From Paucibacter sp963740455 (GTDB lineage Bacteria; Pseudomonadota; Gammaproteobacteria; Burkholderiales; Burkholderiaceae_C), in NCBI GenBank assembly GCA_963740455.1, contig CAVUEF010000018.1, forward strand, positions 3,275 to 67,274: a stretch of 64,000 bases of DNA, read 5' to 3'. The first letter of the stretch is position 1; each line of letters opens with the position of its first letter. This document shows positions 16,823 through 24,048 of this stretch, piece by piece. The notes under the pieces were generated by a model. It was not told the DNA's origin and searched no databases. It saw only the letters and a list, made by a program, of their open reading frames with translations. The translations under genes and the position numbers were made by a program.

Positions 16823-17173
16823 ATGCACTGGCGCGAAAAGGAATATGGCCAGACCAGCCTGTTGGGTCGGATCGTGACGCTGGCGGTGAAGCTGGTGTTG
16901 GGCGTGGCGGGTTTCATTTTCATGCTGAGTCTGCTGCTGGCCGGCCTGATCGCGCTGGTGCCGTTGATGCTGTGGAGCCTGCTGCACGGCCGCCGTCCGG
17001 TGCTTGGCATGCCACGGTTTTCAATGCCGCCGGGCCGGCAGTGGGGTTTCCCGAAAACTGCCGCACGCCGCAGCCCGGTGCATCAGGATGCGGGCGAGGT
17101 GGTGGACATACAAGCACGCGAGATTCCCGATGTCTCCGGCGAAGCACCGCGGCCCGTCGAGCCGCCGCGTTGA
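16823..17173 (+). CDS. Single-span membrane protein, unknown function
   Basis: This 116-residue protein has a short N-terminal cytoplasmic piece, a long hydrophobic stretch of about 30 residues (LAVKLVLGVAGFIFMLSLLL onward) forming one or two helices, and a Pro/Arg-rich tail. It starts six bases after the dehydrogenase stop, so the two are probably co-transcribed. The ATG at 16823 has an AGG nine bases upstream; a TTG at 16814 is an alternative. A strong bidirectional terminator follows directly. Confidence 0.65.
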   Translation: MHWREKEYGQTSLLGRIVTLAVKLVLGVAGFIFMLSLLLAGLIALVPLMLWSLLHGRRPVLGMPRFSMPPGRQWGFPKTAARRSPVHQDAGEVVDIQAREIPDVSGEAPRPVEPPR

Positions 17174-17179
17174 CCCCAG

Positions 17180-17207
17180 AAAAAAGGCCGCTGAAGCGGC
17201 CTTTTTT
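17180..17207. terminator. Bidirectional intrinsic terminator
   Basis: A perfect inverted repeat: six A, then GGCCGCT, a two-base loop GA, then AGCGGCC and six T. It sits between the convergent membrane-protein gene (ending 17173) and the Tim44-domain gene (ending 17231), and it is symmetric, so it can stop transcription from both sides. Confidence 0.93.
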
Positions 17208-17230
17208 CCTGCACTTGCTGCCAAGCCGTT

Positions 17231-18148
17231 TCAGCTTGTCTGCTGAATCCCGGCGATGGCCCATTCACGGCTGCCGTCCAGCGGCCGCACCAAGTGCCAG
17301 ACCTCGTCGAACGGCGTGGCCGGCGCATCCTTCTCTTCGCGCAGCAGGCCGCTGAAGCGCACGCTGACGATTTGCTGCGCCGCCTCTTCAGTCTGCTCGA
17401 TCACCGCGGCCTGCAGTTGCACCACGTCGGTCTGCTGCGACTGCGTGCCGCGATCCAGCAATTCCTGGCGTGCGACGGCGAACATCTCGGCGGTGGTGAA
17501 GCGGCGCAAATCATCAATGTCGCCCGCGTCGTTGGCTGCCTGCAGGCGTATGAAGACGCGCTTGGCGATGGTCTCGAATGCTGCGCTGTCAAAGCTTGCG
17601 GGCACACCGAGTGCGGCTTCGGGGGCACTCGCCACCGCGGTCGACGCGGCCGGCACGGCGCTGCCAGAACCTTGAGCGTAGCCGAAGCCGGCGTTGGCAA
17701 ACTGCATGCTTTGCAAGCCTTGCGCGGCGGGTGCGCGGCGACTGGCCAGGTACTTCATCACAAAGCCCAGCAGCACGGCACCCAGCAAGACGACCAGCAA
17801 GATGCTCATCACATTGGCCAGTCCGGCGCCAAAGCCCAGATGACTGGCCAGCGCTGCCAGACCGAGACCGGCTGCCAAACCGGCCAGCGGACCCATCCAC
17901 GAGCGCTTGGGCGGGGTGGCCGCGGCAGGTGGTACGGCGGCCGGCGCAGTGGGCGCTGCATTCTGGGCAGGTGCGGCCTGCGGCGCTTGCGCCGGGGGCC
18001 TGGGTGCGGCGGCGGGCGCGGTGCGCCGCATGCCCGAACTTGCGCCGCCGCCCAGCCGCCTGGCCTCGGCGTCGCCTTGAAATGCCACCAGACCCGCCAA
18101 AGCAAGACCTACGCTCATCAACAAATACTTCACTTGGGGTTTCTCCAT
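17231..18148 (-). CDS. Tim44-like domain membrane protein
   Basis: This 305-residue protein has an N-terminal signal-like helix (VKYLLMSVGLALAGLVAF), an Ala/Pro-rich linker, a paired hydrophobic segment (about 96-145), and a C-terminal Tim44-like domain (about 195-300) with ETIAKRVFIRLQAANDAGD and the terminal WHLVRPLDG block. In mitochondria Tim44 tethers the import motor; bacterial relatives are membrane proteins of unclear role. The ATG at 18148 is chosen because it gives the signal-like start directly. Confidence 0.8.
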   Translation of the reverse strand: MEKPQVKYLLMSVGLALAGLVAFQGDAEARRLGGGASSGMRRTAPAAAPRPPAQAPQAAPAQNAAPTAPAAVPPAAATPPKRSWMGPLAGLAAGLGLAALASHLGFGAGLANVMSILLVVLLGAVLLGFVMKYLASRRAPAAQGLQSMQFANAGFGYAQGSGSAVPAASTAVASAPEAALGVPASFDSAAFETIAKRVFIRLQAANDAGDIDDLRRFTTAEMFAVARQELLDRGTQSQQTDVVQLQAAVIEQTEEAAQQIVSVRFSGLLREEKDAPATPFDEVWHLVRPLDGSREWAIAGIQQTS

Positions 18149-18244
18149 CAGCCCGTTGCCGGGGAAGTCAGGCGCATGGCTCACGCGCCGTGGGCATTCT
18201 GCATCATGAGGCTCAAGCCTGCACTTGCAAGGGCAGTGTCATCC

Positions 18245-19003
18245 TCAGGCGTCACGCAGGTCGCCCACCGGGTTGCTGCCGAAATCGTCTCTTGCGAGAT
18301 AGGCCAGCACGCGCGCCGCGGCCTCATCTGGCGTACTGAGCCGCCCCGCGCTCTTGAGTTCCCTGAAGAGCGCCCCTTCGGGAAACTTCACCGGATCGGC
18401 GTCGCGCAGCTGCGCCTGCATGTCGGTATCAATCACACCGGGAGCCAGCGACACAATGCGTGCGCCGCCCGGCTGCTGCGCTTCCTCCAACGCGACGGCG
18501 CGCGAAAAATTGTCCATGCCGGCCTTCACCGCGCAATAGGCGGCGCTGCCGGCCATGCCGCGCCGACCCAGGCCCGACGAGATATTCAACACCTTGCGCT
18601 GCGTGCTCCAGCCACGCGTGCCGCGAAGAAATGCGCTGGTCAGCAGCAGGCACGATTCGAGGCCCACCCGCACAGCGTTCGACAAGTCCTGCGCCTGTGC
18701 TTGTTCCAACGGACAAGGATCGGACACCACGCCGGCGTTGTTGATCAGGCTGGCGCTGGTGAAGCGCTTGGGCGGCAAGCCTGCCAGCCACGACTCGAGC
18801 CGTTGCGCGGCACCCAGCGTCTGGGCCAGATCCTGCGGCCACTGCAGCAGTTGGGCGCCGCTGCCTTGTGCCAGTGCGGCCAGACCGGCGTTGACCTGGC
18901 GCGAAATGCCCAGCACCAGATGGCCGGGCTTGAGCAATTGGCGGGCCATGGCCTCGCCCATGCCACGCGAGGCGCCGGTGACGATAAAGAGGGCTTCAGT
19001 CAT
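18245..19003 (-). CDS. Short-chain dehydrogenase (sepiapterin/benzil-reductase-like)
   Basis: This 252-residue protein opens with the nucleotide-binding FIVTGASRGMGEAMA, then INNAGVVSDP, the catalytic ISSGLGRRGMAGSAAYCAVK (Ser and YxxxK) and APGVIDTDMQ. The spacing and the LNISSG...AAYCAVKAGMDN stretch resemble sepiapterin and benzil reductases, but the substrate is unknown. The ATG at 19003 is chosen because the nucleotide-binding strand begins at once; the open frame continues upstream through the cold-shock leader by chance. Confidence 0.8.
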   Translation of the reverse strand: MTEALFIVTGASRGMGEAMARQLLKPGHLVLGISRQVNAGLAALAQGSGAQLLQWPQDLAQTLGAAQRLESWLAGLPPKRFTSASLINNAGVVSDPCPLEQAQAQDLSNAVRVGLESCLLLTSAFLRGTRGWSTQRKVLNISSGLGRRGMAGSAAYCAVKAGMDNFSRAVALEEAQQPGGARIVSLAPGVIDTDMQAQLRDADPVKFPEGALFRELKSAGRLSTPDEAAARVLAYLARDDFGSNPVGDLRDA

Positions 19004-19119
19004 GGGCGGGGACTCCAGTGTGGGGTGGCGCGATGGCGCGCACCGGTCAGCGGTTTGCGCCGCGAAATGAGCGCCGTATCGTAGCGGCTTGGCCGGCCAG
19101 GTCATCGATGGCTTGATCG

Positions 19120-19137
19120 CCAGAATAATTATTCTGG
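19120..19137. promoter_or_regulatory. 18-bp perfect palindrome upstream of the cold-shock gene
   Basis: CCAGAATAATTATTCTGG is a perfect dyad in an AT-rich patch, about 200 bases before the cold-shock ATG and about 115 bases from the divergent dehydrogenase start. A TATACT (19168-19173) that could be a -10 element lies downstream, giving a long leader typical of cold-shock genes. The remainder of the 335-base gap (19004-19338) shows no gene. The binding protein is unknown. Confidence 0.5.
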
Positions 19138-19338
19138 GTTCAGCCCCCTTTATGTCAACACCTCGTATATACTCGCCACACAGAAATACCAAGACCGTTT
19201 CTGCAAGGTCTTCTCCTATTCCATCCCGATCAGTCGGGGTCGGCCAGGTACATGAACTTCCCGGTTTGCGTTTCTTGAGTGTCTCTGCCCGCACGGGCGA
19301 TTTTTCTCGTGCGTTATTTTATTTTTAAGGAATTTCTC

Positions 19339-19554
19339 ATGAGTGACACTCAAACTGGCACCGTCAAATGGTTTGACGATGGCAAGGGCTTTGGCTTTAT
19401 TACTCCGGAAGCCGGTGGTAAAGACTTGTTCGCGCATTTCAGCGAGATCAAGGGCGAAAGCGGCTTCAAGAGCCTGCAAGAGAATCAGCGCGTTGAATTT
19501 GAAGTGAAGCAAGGCCCCAAGGGTCTGCAAGCTGCCAATATCCGCCCGATCTGA
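19339..19554 (+). CDS. Cold-shock domain protein (CspA family)
   Basis: This 71-residue protein is one OB-fold cold-shock domain with RNP1-like KGFGFITPE and RNP2-like DLFAHFSEI. It binds single-stranded nucleic acid and melts RNA structure at low temperature. The ATG at 19339 follows an AAGGA site. A probable leader of about 150 bases and an intrinsic terminator at 19581 make this a single-gene unit. The two group II introns begin three bases after its terminator. Confidence 0.95.
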   Translation: MSDTQTGTVKWFDDGKGFGFITPEAGGKDLFAHFSEIKGESGFKSLQENQRVEFEVKQGPKGLQAANIRPI

Positions 19555-19580
19555 ATCGTATTGGCCTTTGGGCCGTACCG

Positions 19581-19608
19581 AAAAGCCGCAGCTTGCTGCG
19601 GCTTTTTT
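19581..19608. terminator. Cold-shock gene terminator and insertion target of the group II introns
   Basis: AAAAGCCGCAGC, a TT loop, GCTGCGGCTTTT and two further T form a perfect stem with A-run and T-run flanks, so it is symmetric and could serve both strands. The first intron starts at 19612, immediately past the T-run, the placement known for class C group II introns, which recognise terminator hairpins. Confidence 0.92.
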
Positions 19609-19611
19609 CAT

Positions 19612-21476
19612 GTGCGCCCAGCATGGGCGCACTCCTGGAGGTGCAAGTCCTCCCGCGAGCTGGTCACAGTGAGCGAAGTGAAGCGCAACTGCATAAGGGT
19701 GACCGAATGTGGGAAGGAAGCGTGGAGCATAAATTGCGAGCCGATGGACAAGAACTGGATAGAAGGCGTTGCCGACCAAGGCGAGCGGGCATGAAACCGC
19801 AAAGCTTTTGTGACCAAGTGTCAGGCGACGTAGATTCGGCGGTTGTGCAGTGAAGGAGTGCGTTCTTACCTGGGGAGATCTCGCCTTGTGGGTGAAAGTC
19901 CGACGTTGAAAGACGGGGCGAGAAGTCAGCAGAGGTCGTAGTAGCCGGGGCAAGCCGCACAGGCTGAAGCGCACGGCGAAGGGCCGAACGAGAAGGAGTG
20001 TTGATCGAGATGTCGATGTCCAAGGCCATGCGTCAGATGCCCGCGCCAGCGGGGCGGGCGGGGGCAGCGCGCGGTGAAGCCGTGCGTGAACCTGCCAGCG
20101 ACGAAGCCGAGGGCCCGCGACATGAGCCGAGCGACACGGGCAGCCCCCACGCGGCGTTGTTACACGCCGCGTTCACGAGAGAGAACCTGCAACGGGCGCT
20201 CAAACGAGTGCGGGCCAACAAAGGTGCCGCGGGTGTGGACGGGCTGGATATCAACCAGACTGCAACGCATCTGATCACTGCGTGGCCTGTGATCCGCGAG
20301 CAACTGTTGACGGGGACGTACCGGCCCAGCCCGGTACGGCGGGTATTGATTCCCAAACCGGACGGAGGCGAGCGCGAACTTGGCATACCGACGGTGACGG
20401 ACCGGCTGATCCAGCAAGCGTTGCTGCAGGTACTGCAACCGATTCTGGACCCCGGCTTCAGCGAGCACAGCTACGGCTTCCGGCCGGGTCGGCGTGCGCA
20501 GGATGCGGTGCTTGCCGCGCAGGCGTACGTGCAGTCGGGTCGGCGGGTTGTGGTGGACGTGGACTTGGAGAAATTCTTCGACCGCGTCAACCACGACATC
20601 CTGATTGACCGACTGAGCAAGCGACTTGGCGAGGCCGGAGTGATCCGGCTGATCCGGGCGTACTTGGACAGCGGGATCATGAGCGATGGTGTGGTGCAGC
20701 AGCGCTACCAGGGCACGCCGCAAGGCGGGCCGCTGTCGCCGCTGCTGGCCAACGTGCTGCTCGACGAGGTGGACAAGGAGTTGGAACGCAGAGGCCACAG
20801 TTTCGTACGCTACGCAGACGATGCGAACGTATACGTTCGCAGTCACCAGGCGGGCGAGCGGGTGATGGCGCTGCTACGGCGTCTGTACGGCAAACTGCAA
20901 CTGACGATCAACGAAGCCAAGAGTGCGGTGGCGAGCGTATTTGGTCGAAAATTCCTGGGCTACAGCTTGTGGGTAGCACGGGGACAAGAGGTCAAACGGC
21001 GCGTGGCCGACAAACCCCTGGCGACGTTCAAACAGCGGGTGCGTCAACTGACGCGCCGCAGCGGCGGGCGCAGCATGAGCCAAGTGGTGGAAGGGCTGCG
21101 GCCCTATCTGCTGGGTTGGAAGGCGTACTTCGGGTTGGCGCAAACGCCCCAAGTCTGGCGCGAGCTGGACGAGGGGCTTCGCCACCGGTTGCGCGCCCTC
21201 CAGCTTAGGCAATGGAGACGCGGCACGACCATCTATCGCGAACTGCGTGCGTTGGGGGCCACGCCCGGGGTTGCAAGAACGGTGGCGGCCAACAGTCGAC
21301 GCTGGTGGCGCAACAGCGGGCTGCTGCTCAATAGCGTCCTGACCATCGCCTGGTTTGATCGCCTGGGCTTACCCCGACTCTCATGACCTCAACTTCTCGA
21401 ACCGCCCGGTGCGGACCCGCATGCCGGGTGGTGTGGGAGGGGCTCGGTCAGGTATCCTGGCCGCCCCTATCCCGAT
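19612..21476 (+). mobile_element. Group II intron, copy A (1,865 bases)
   Basis: The element starts with the 5' consensus GTGCG and ends in AT. Domains I-IV precede and contain the maturase gene. A domain V hairpin is visible at about 21401-21432 (ACCGCCCGG pairing with CCGGGTGGT, tip GCGG-AC-CCGC), and a domain VI helix at about 21438-21468. The position after a terminator hairpin, the compact size and a maturase without an endonuclease domain fit bacterial class C (IIC). Its 3' end abuts copy B without any base between them. Confidence 0.88.
20010..21386 (+). CDS. ltrA: Group II intron reverse transcriptase/maturase, copy A
   Basis: This 458-residue intron-encoded protein has the reverse transcriptase blocks (GVDGLD, IPKPDGGERELGIP, SYGFRPGR, VDVDLEKFFDRVNHD, QGTPQGGPLSPLLAN), the catalytic YADD at 268-271, and a maturase X domain (LRPYLLGWKAYFG). 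No HNH endonuclease domain follows, so integration probably primes on nascent or single-stranded DNA, as in class C. The ATG at 20010 is placed 11 bases after AAGGAG; a GTG at 19998 is in frame. It splices its own intron and copies it into new sites. Confidence 0.9.
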   Translation: MSMSKAMRQMPAPAGRAGAARGEAVREPASDEAEGPRHEPSDTGSPHAALLHAAFTRENLQRALKRVRANKGAAGVDGLDINQTATHLITAWPVIREQLLTGTYRPSPVRRVLIPKPDGGERELGIPTVTDRLIQQALLQVLQPILDPGFSEHSYGFRPGRRAQDAVLAAQAYVQSGRRVVVDVDLEKFFDRVNHDILIDRLSKRLGEAGVIRLIRAYLDSGIMSDGVVQQRYQGTPQGGPLSPLLANVLLDEVDKELERRGHSFVRYADDANVYVRSHQAGERVMALLRRLYGKLQLTINEAKSAVASVFGRKFLGYSLWVARGQEVKRRVADKPLATFKQRVRQLTRRSGGRSMSQVVEGLRPYLLGWKAYFGLAQTPQVWRELDEGLRHRLRALQLRQWRRGTTIYRELRALGATPGVARTVAANSRRWWRNSGLLLNSVLTIAWFDRLGLPRLS

Positions 21477-23341
21477 GTGCGCCCAGCATGGGCGCACTCC
21501 TGGAGGTGCAAGTCCTCCCGCGAGCTGGTCACAGTGAGCGAAGTGAAGCGCAACTGCATAAGGGTGACCGAATGTGGGAAGGAAGCGTGGAGCATAAATT
21601 GCGAGCCGATGGACAAGAACTGGATAGAAGGCGTTGCCGACCAAGGCGAGCGGGCATGAAACCGCAAAGCTTTTGTGACCAAGTGTCAGGCGACGTAGAT
21701 TCGGCGGTTGTGCAGTGAAGGAGTGCGTTCTTACCTGGGGAGATCTCGCCTTGTGGGTGAAAGTCCGACGTTGAAAGACGGGGCGAGAAGTCAGCAGAGG
21801 TCGTAGTAGCCGGGGCAAGCCGCACAGGCTGAAGCGCACGGCGAAGGGCCGAACGAGAAGGAGTGTTGATCGAGATGTCGATGTCCAAGGCCATGCGTCA
21901 GATGCCCGCGCCAGCGGGGCGGGCGGGGGCAGCGCGCGGTGAAGCCGTGCGTGAACCTGCCAGCGACGAAGCCGAGGGCCCGCGACATGAGCCGAGCGAC
22001 ACGGGCAGCCCCCACGCGGCGTTGTTACACGCCGCGTTCACGAGAGAGAACCTGCAACGGGCGCTCAAACGAGTGCGGGCCAACAAAGGTGCCGCGGGTG
22101 TGGACGGGCTGGATATCAACCAGACTGCAACGCATCTGATCACTGCGTGGCCTGTGATCCGCGAGCAACTGTTGACGGGGACGTACCGGCCCAGCCCGGT
22201 ACGGCGGGTATTGATTCCCAAACCGGACGGAGGCGAGCGCGAACTTGGCATACCGACGGTGACGGACCGGCTGATCCAGCAAGCGTTGCTGCAGGTACTG
22301 CAACCGATTCTGGACCCCGGCTTCAGCGAGCACAGCTACGGCTTCCGGCCGGGTCGGCGTGCGCAGGATGCGGTGCTTGCCGCGCAGGCGTACGTGCAGT
22401 CGGGTCGGCGGGTTGTGGTGGACGTGGACTTGGAGAAATTCTTCGACCGCGTCAACCACGACATCCTGATTGACCGACTGAGCAAGCGACTTGGCGAGGC
22501 CGGAGTGATCCGGCTGATCCGGGCGTACTTGGACAGCGGGATCATGAGCGATGGTGTGGTGCAGCAGCGCTACCAGGGCACGCCGCAAGGCGGGCCGCTG
22601 TCGCCGCTGCTGGCCAACGTGCTGCTCGACGAGGTGGACAAGGAGTTGGAACGCAGAGGCCACAGTTTCGTACGCTACGCAGACGATGCGAACGTATACG
22701 TTCGCAGTCACCAGGCGGGCGAGCGGGTGATGGCGCTGCTACGGCGTCTGTACGGCAAACTGCAACTGACGATCAACGAAGCCAAGAGTGCGGTGGCGAG
22801 CGTATTTGGTCGAAAATTCCTGGGCTACAGCTTGTGGGTAGCACGGGGACAAGAGGTCAAACGGCGCGTGGCCGACAAACCCCTGGCGACGTTCAAACAG
22901 CGGGTGCGTCAACTGACGCGCCGCAGCGGCGGGCGCAGCATGAGCCAAGTGGTGGAAGGGCTGCGGCCCTATCTGCTGGGTTGGAAGGCGTACTTCGGGT
23001 TGGCGCAAACGCCCCAAGTCTGGCGCGAGCTGGACGAGGGGCTTCGCCACCGGTTGCGCGCCCTCCAGCTTAGGCAATGGAGACGCGGCACGACCATCTA
23101 TCGCGAACTGCGTGCGTTGGGGGCCACGCCCGGGGTTGCAAGAACGGTGGCGGCCAACAGTCGACGCTGGTGGCGCAACAGCGGGCTGCTGCTCAATAGC
23201 GTCCTGACCATCGCCTGGTTTGATCGCCTGGGCTTACCCCGACTCTCATGACCTCAACTTCTCGAACCGCCCGGTGCGGACCCGCATGCCGGGTGGTGTG
23301 GGAGGGGCTCGGTCAGGTATCCTGGCCGCCCCTATCCCGAT
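21477..23341 (+). mobile_element. Group II intron, copy B (1,865 bases), tandem with copy A
   Basis: The second copy starts with GTGCG at 21477, the base after copy A ends, and finishes at the same ...CCGAT terminus at 23341. Every stretch compared is identical to copy A, including the 5' structured region, the maturase and domains V-VI. Domain V lies at about 23266-23297. The 3' flank (ACAGAAATC) is the original downstream exon, and it enters the 3' end of the pseudouridine synthase gene only eight bases later. Confidence 0.88.
21875..23251 (+). CDS. ltrA: Group II intron reverse transcriptase/maturase, copy B
   Basis: The predicted protein is residue-for-residue the same as that of copy A (458 residues, YADD at 268-271, X domain, no endonuclease). 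Start and ribosome site are the same, shifted by exactly 1,865 bases. The absence of any difference points to a recent duplication or gene conversion. Either protein could serve both introns. Confidence 0.9.
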   Translation: MSMSKAMRQMPAPAGRAGAARGEAVREPASDEAEGPRHEPSDTGSPHAALLHAAFTRENLQRALKRVRANKGAAGVDGLDINQTATHLITAWPVIREQLLTGTYRPSPVRRVLIPKPDGGERELGIPTVTDRLIQQALLQVLQPILDPGFSEHSYGFRPGRRAQDAVLAAQAYVQSGRRVVVDVDLEKFFDRVNHDILIDRLSKRLGEAGVIRLIRAYLDSGIMSDGVVQQRYQGTPQGGPLSPLLANVLLDEVDKELERRGHSFVRYADDANVYVRSHQAGERVMALLRRLYGKLQLTINEAKSAVASVFGRKFLGYSLWVARGQEVKRRVADKPLATFKQRVRQLTRRSGGRSMSQVVEGLRPYLLGWKAYFGLAQTPQVWRELDEGLRHRLRALQLRQWRRGTTIYRELRALGATPGVARTVAANSRRWWRNSGLLLNSVLTIAWFDRLGLPRLS

Positions 23342-23348
23342 ACAGAAA

Positions 23349-24005
23349 TCAAAACGGTGCCTCGCTCTTGAAATGCAGGGCGTGGCCGCTGGCCGGATGG
23401 TTCATCATCAATTCGCTGGCGTGCAGCAGCAGCCGTGGGTCCGGGCCGTGGGCAGGGTTGTCGGCGCCTGATTCGTACAGCGCGTCGCCGACGATGGCGT
23501 GGCCAATGCTCATCAAGTGCACGCGCAGCTGGTGGGTGCGGCCCGTCACGGGTTCGAGCTCGACGCGACTGCATCCGGTCTTTGCGTCGTGGGCCAGCAC
23601 CCGGTAGCGTGTCAGGCTGGGCTTGCCGTGCTCGAAGCACACTTTCTGGCGCGGCCGATTCGGCCAGTCGGTGAGCAAGGGCAGACTGATTTCTCCCCAG
23701 GGCCCAGCCGGTGGTGCGAGTTGTCCGCGCACCACGGCGACATAGCGTTTCTTCACTTGGCGCGCCGCAAACGCCATGCTCAAACGGCGTTGCATGGCGG
23801 CACCCCGCGCCAGCAGCAACAGGCCCGACGTGGCCATGTCGAGCCGGTGCACGATCAGGGCGTCCGGGTAGAGCTGGTGCACGCGCGCAATCGCGCAATC
23901 GAGCTTGGCAGGCCCGCGTCCAGGCACCGACAGCAGACCGCTGGGCTTGATGGCGACAATCAAATGCGCGTCAAGGTGCTCGATCAGGGGCGCATCCGAG
24001 TTCAT
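23349..24005 (-). CDS. RluA-family RNA pseudouridine synthase
   Basis: This enzyme of about 218 residues has the RluA signature VHRLDMATSGLLLLAR, whose Asp is the catalytic residue converting uridine to pseudouridine. It also has KPSGLLSVPGRG near the N-terminus and the GRTHQLRVHL motif. Lacking an S4 domain, it belongs with the short RluA-type enzymes acting on rRNA or tRNA. The ATG at 24005 is used, with another in frame at 24020. Its stop lies eight bases from the intron B boundary, so any terminator shared with the cold-shock gene is now 3.7 kb away. Confidence 0.87.
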   Translation of the reverse strand: MNSDAPLIEHLDAHLIVAIKPSGLLSVPGRGPAKLDCAIARVHQLYPDALIVHRLDMATSGLLLLARGAAMQRRLSMAFAARQVKKRYVAVVRGQLAPPAGPWGEISLPLLTDWPNRPRQKVCFEHGKPSLTRYRVLAHDAKTGCSRVELEPVTGRTHQLRVHLMSIGHAIVGDALYESGADNPAHGPDPRLLLHASELMMNHPASGHALHFKSEAPF

Positions 24006-24048
24006 GCCGTGATTGTGCATGTCGCGCCCGGTGGACACGAGCTGACGC

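Noticed and set aside
17294..19084. A 596-codon plus-strand frame across two minus-strand genes
   Set aside because: It spans the gap between the Tim44-like and dehydrogenase genes and has no domain or ribosome site, so it is an antisense artefact.
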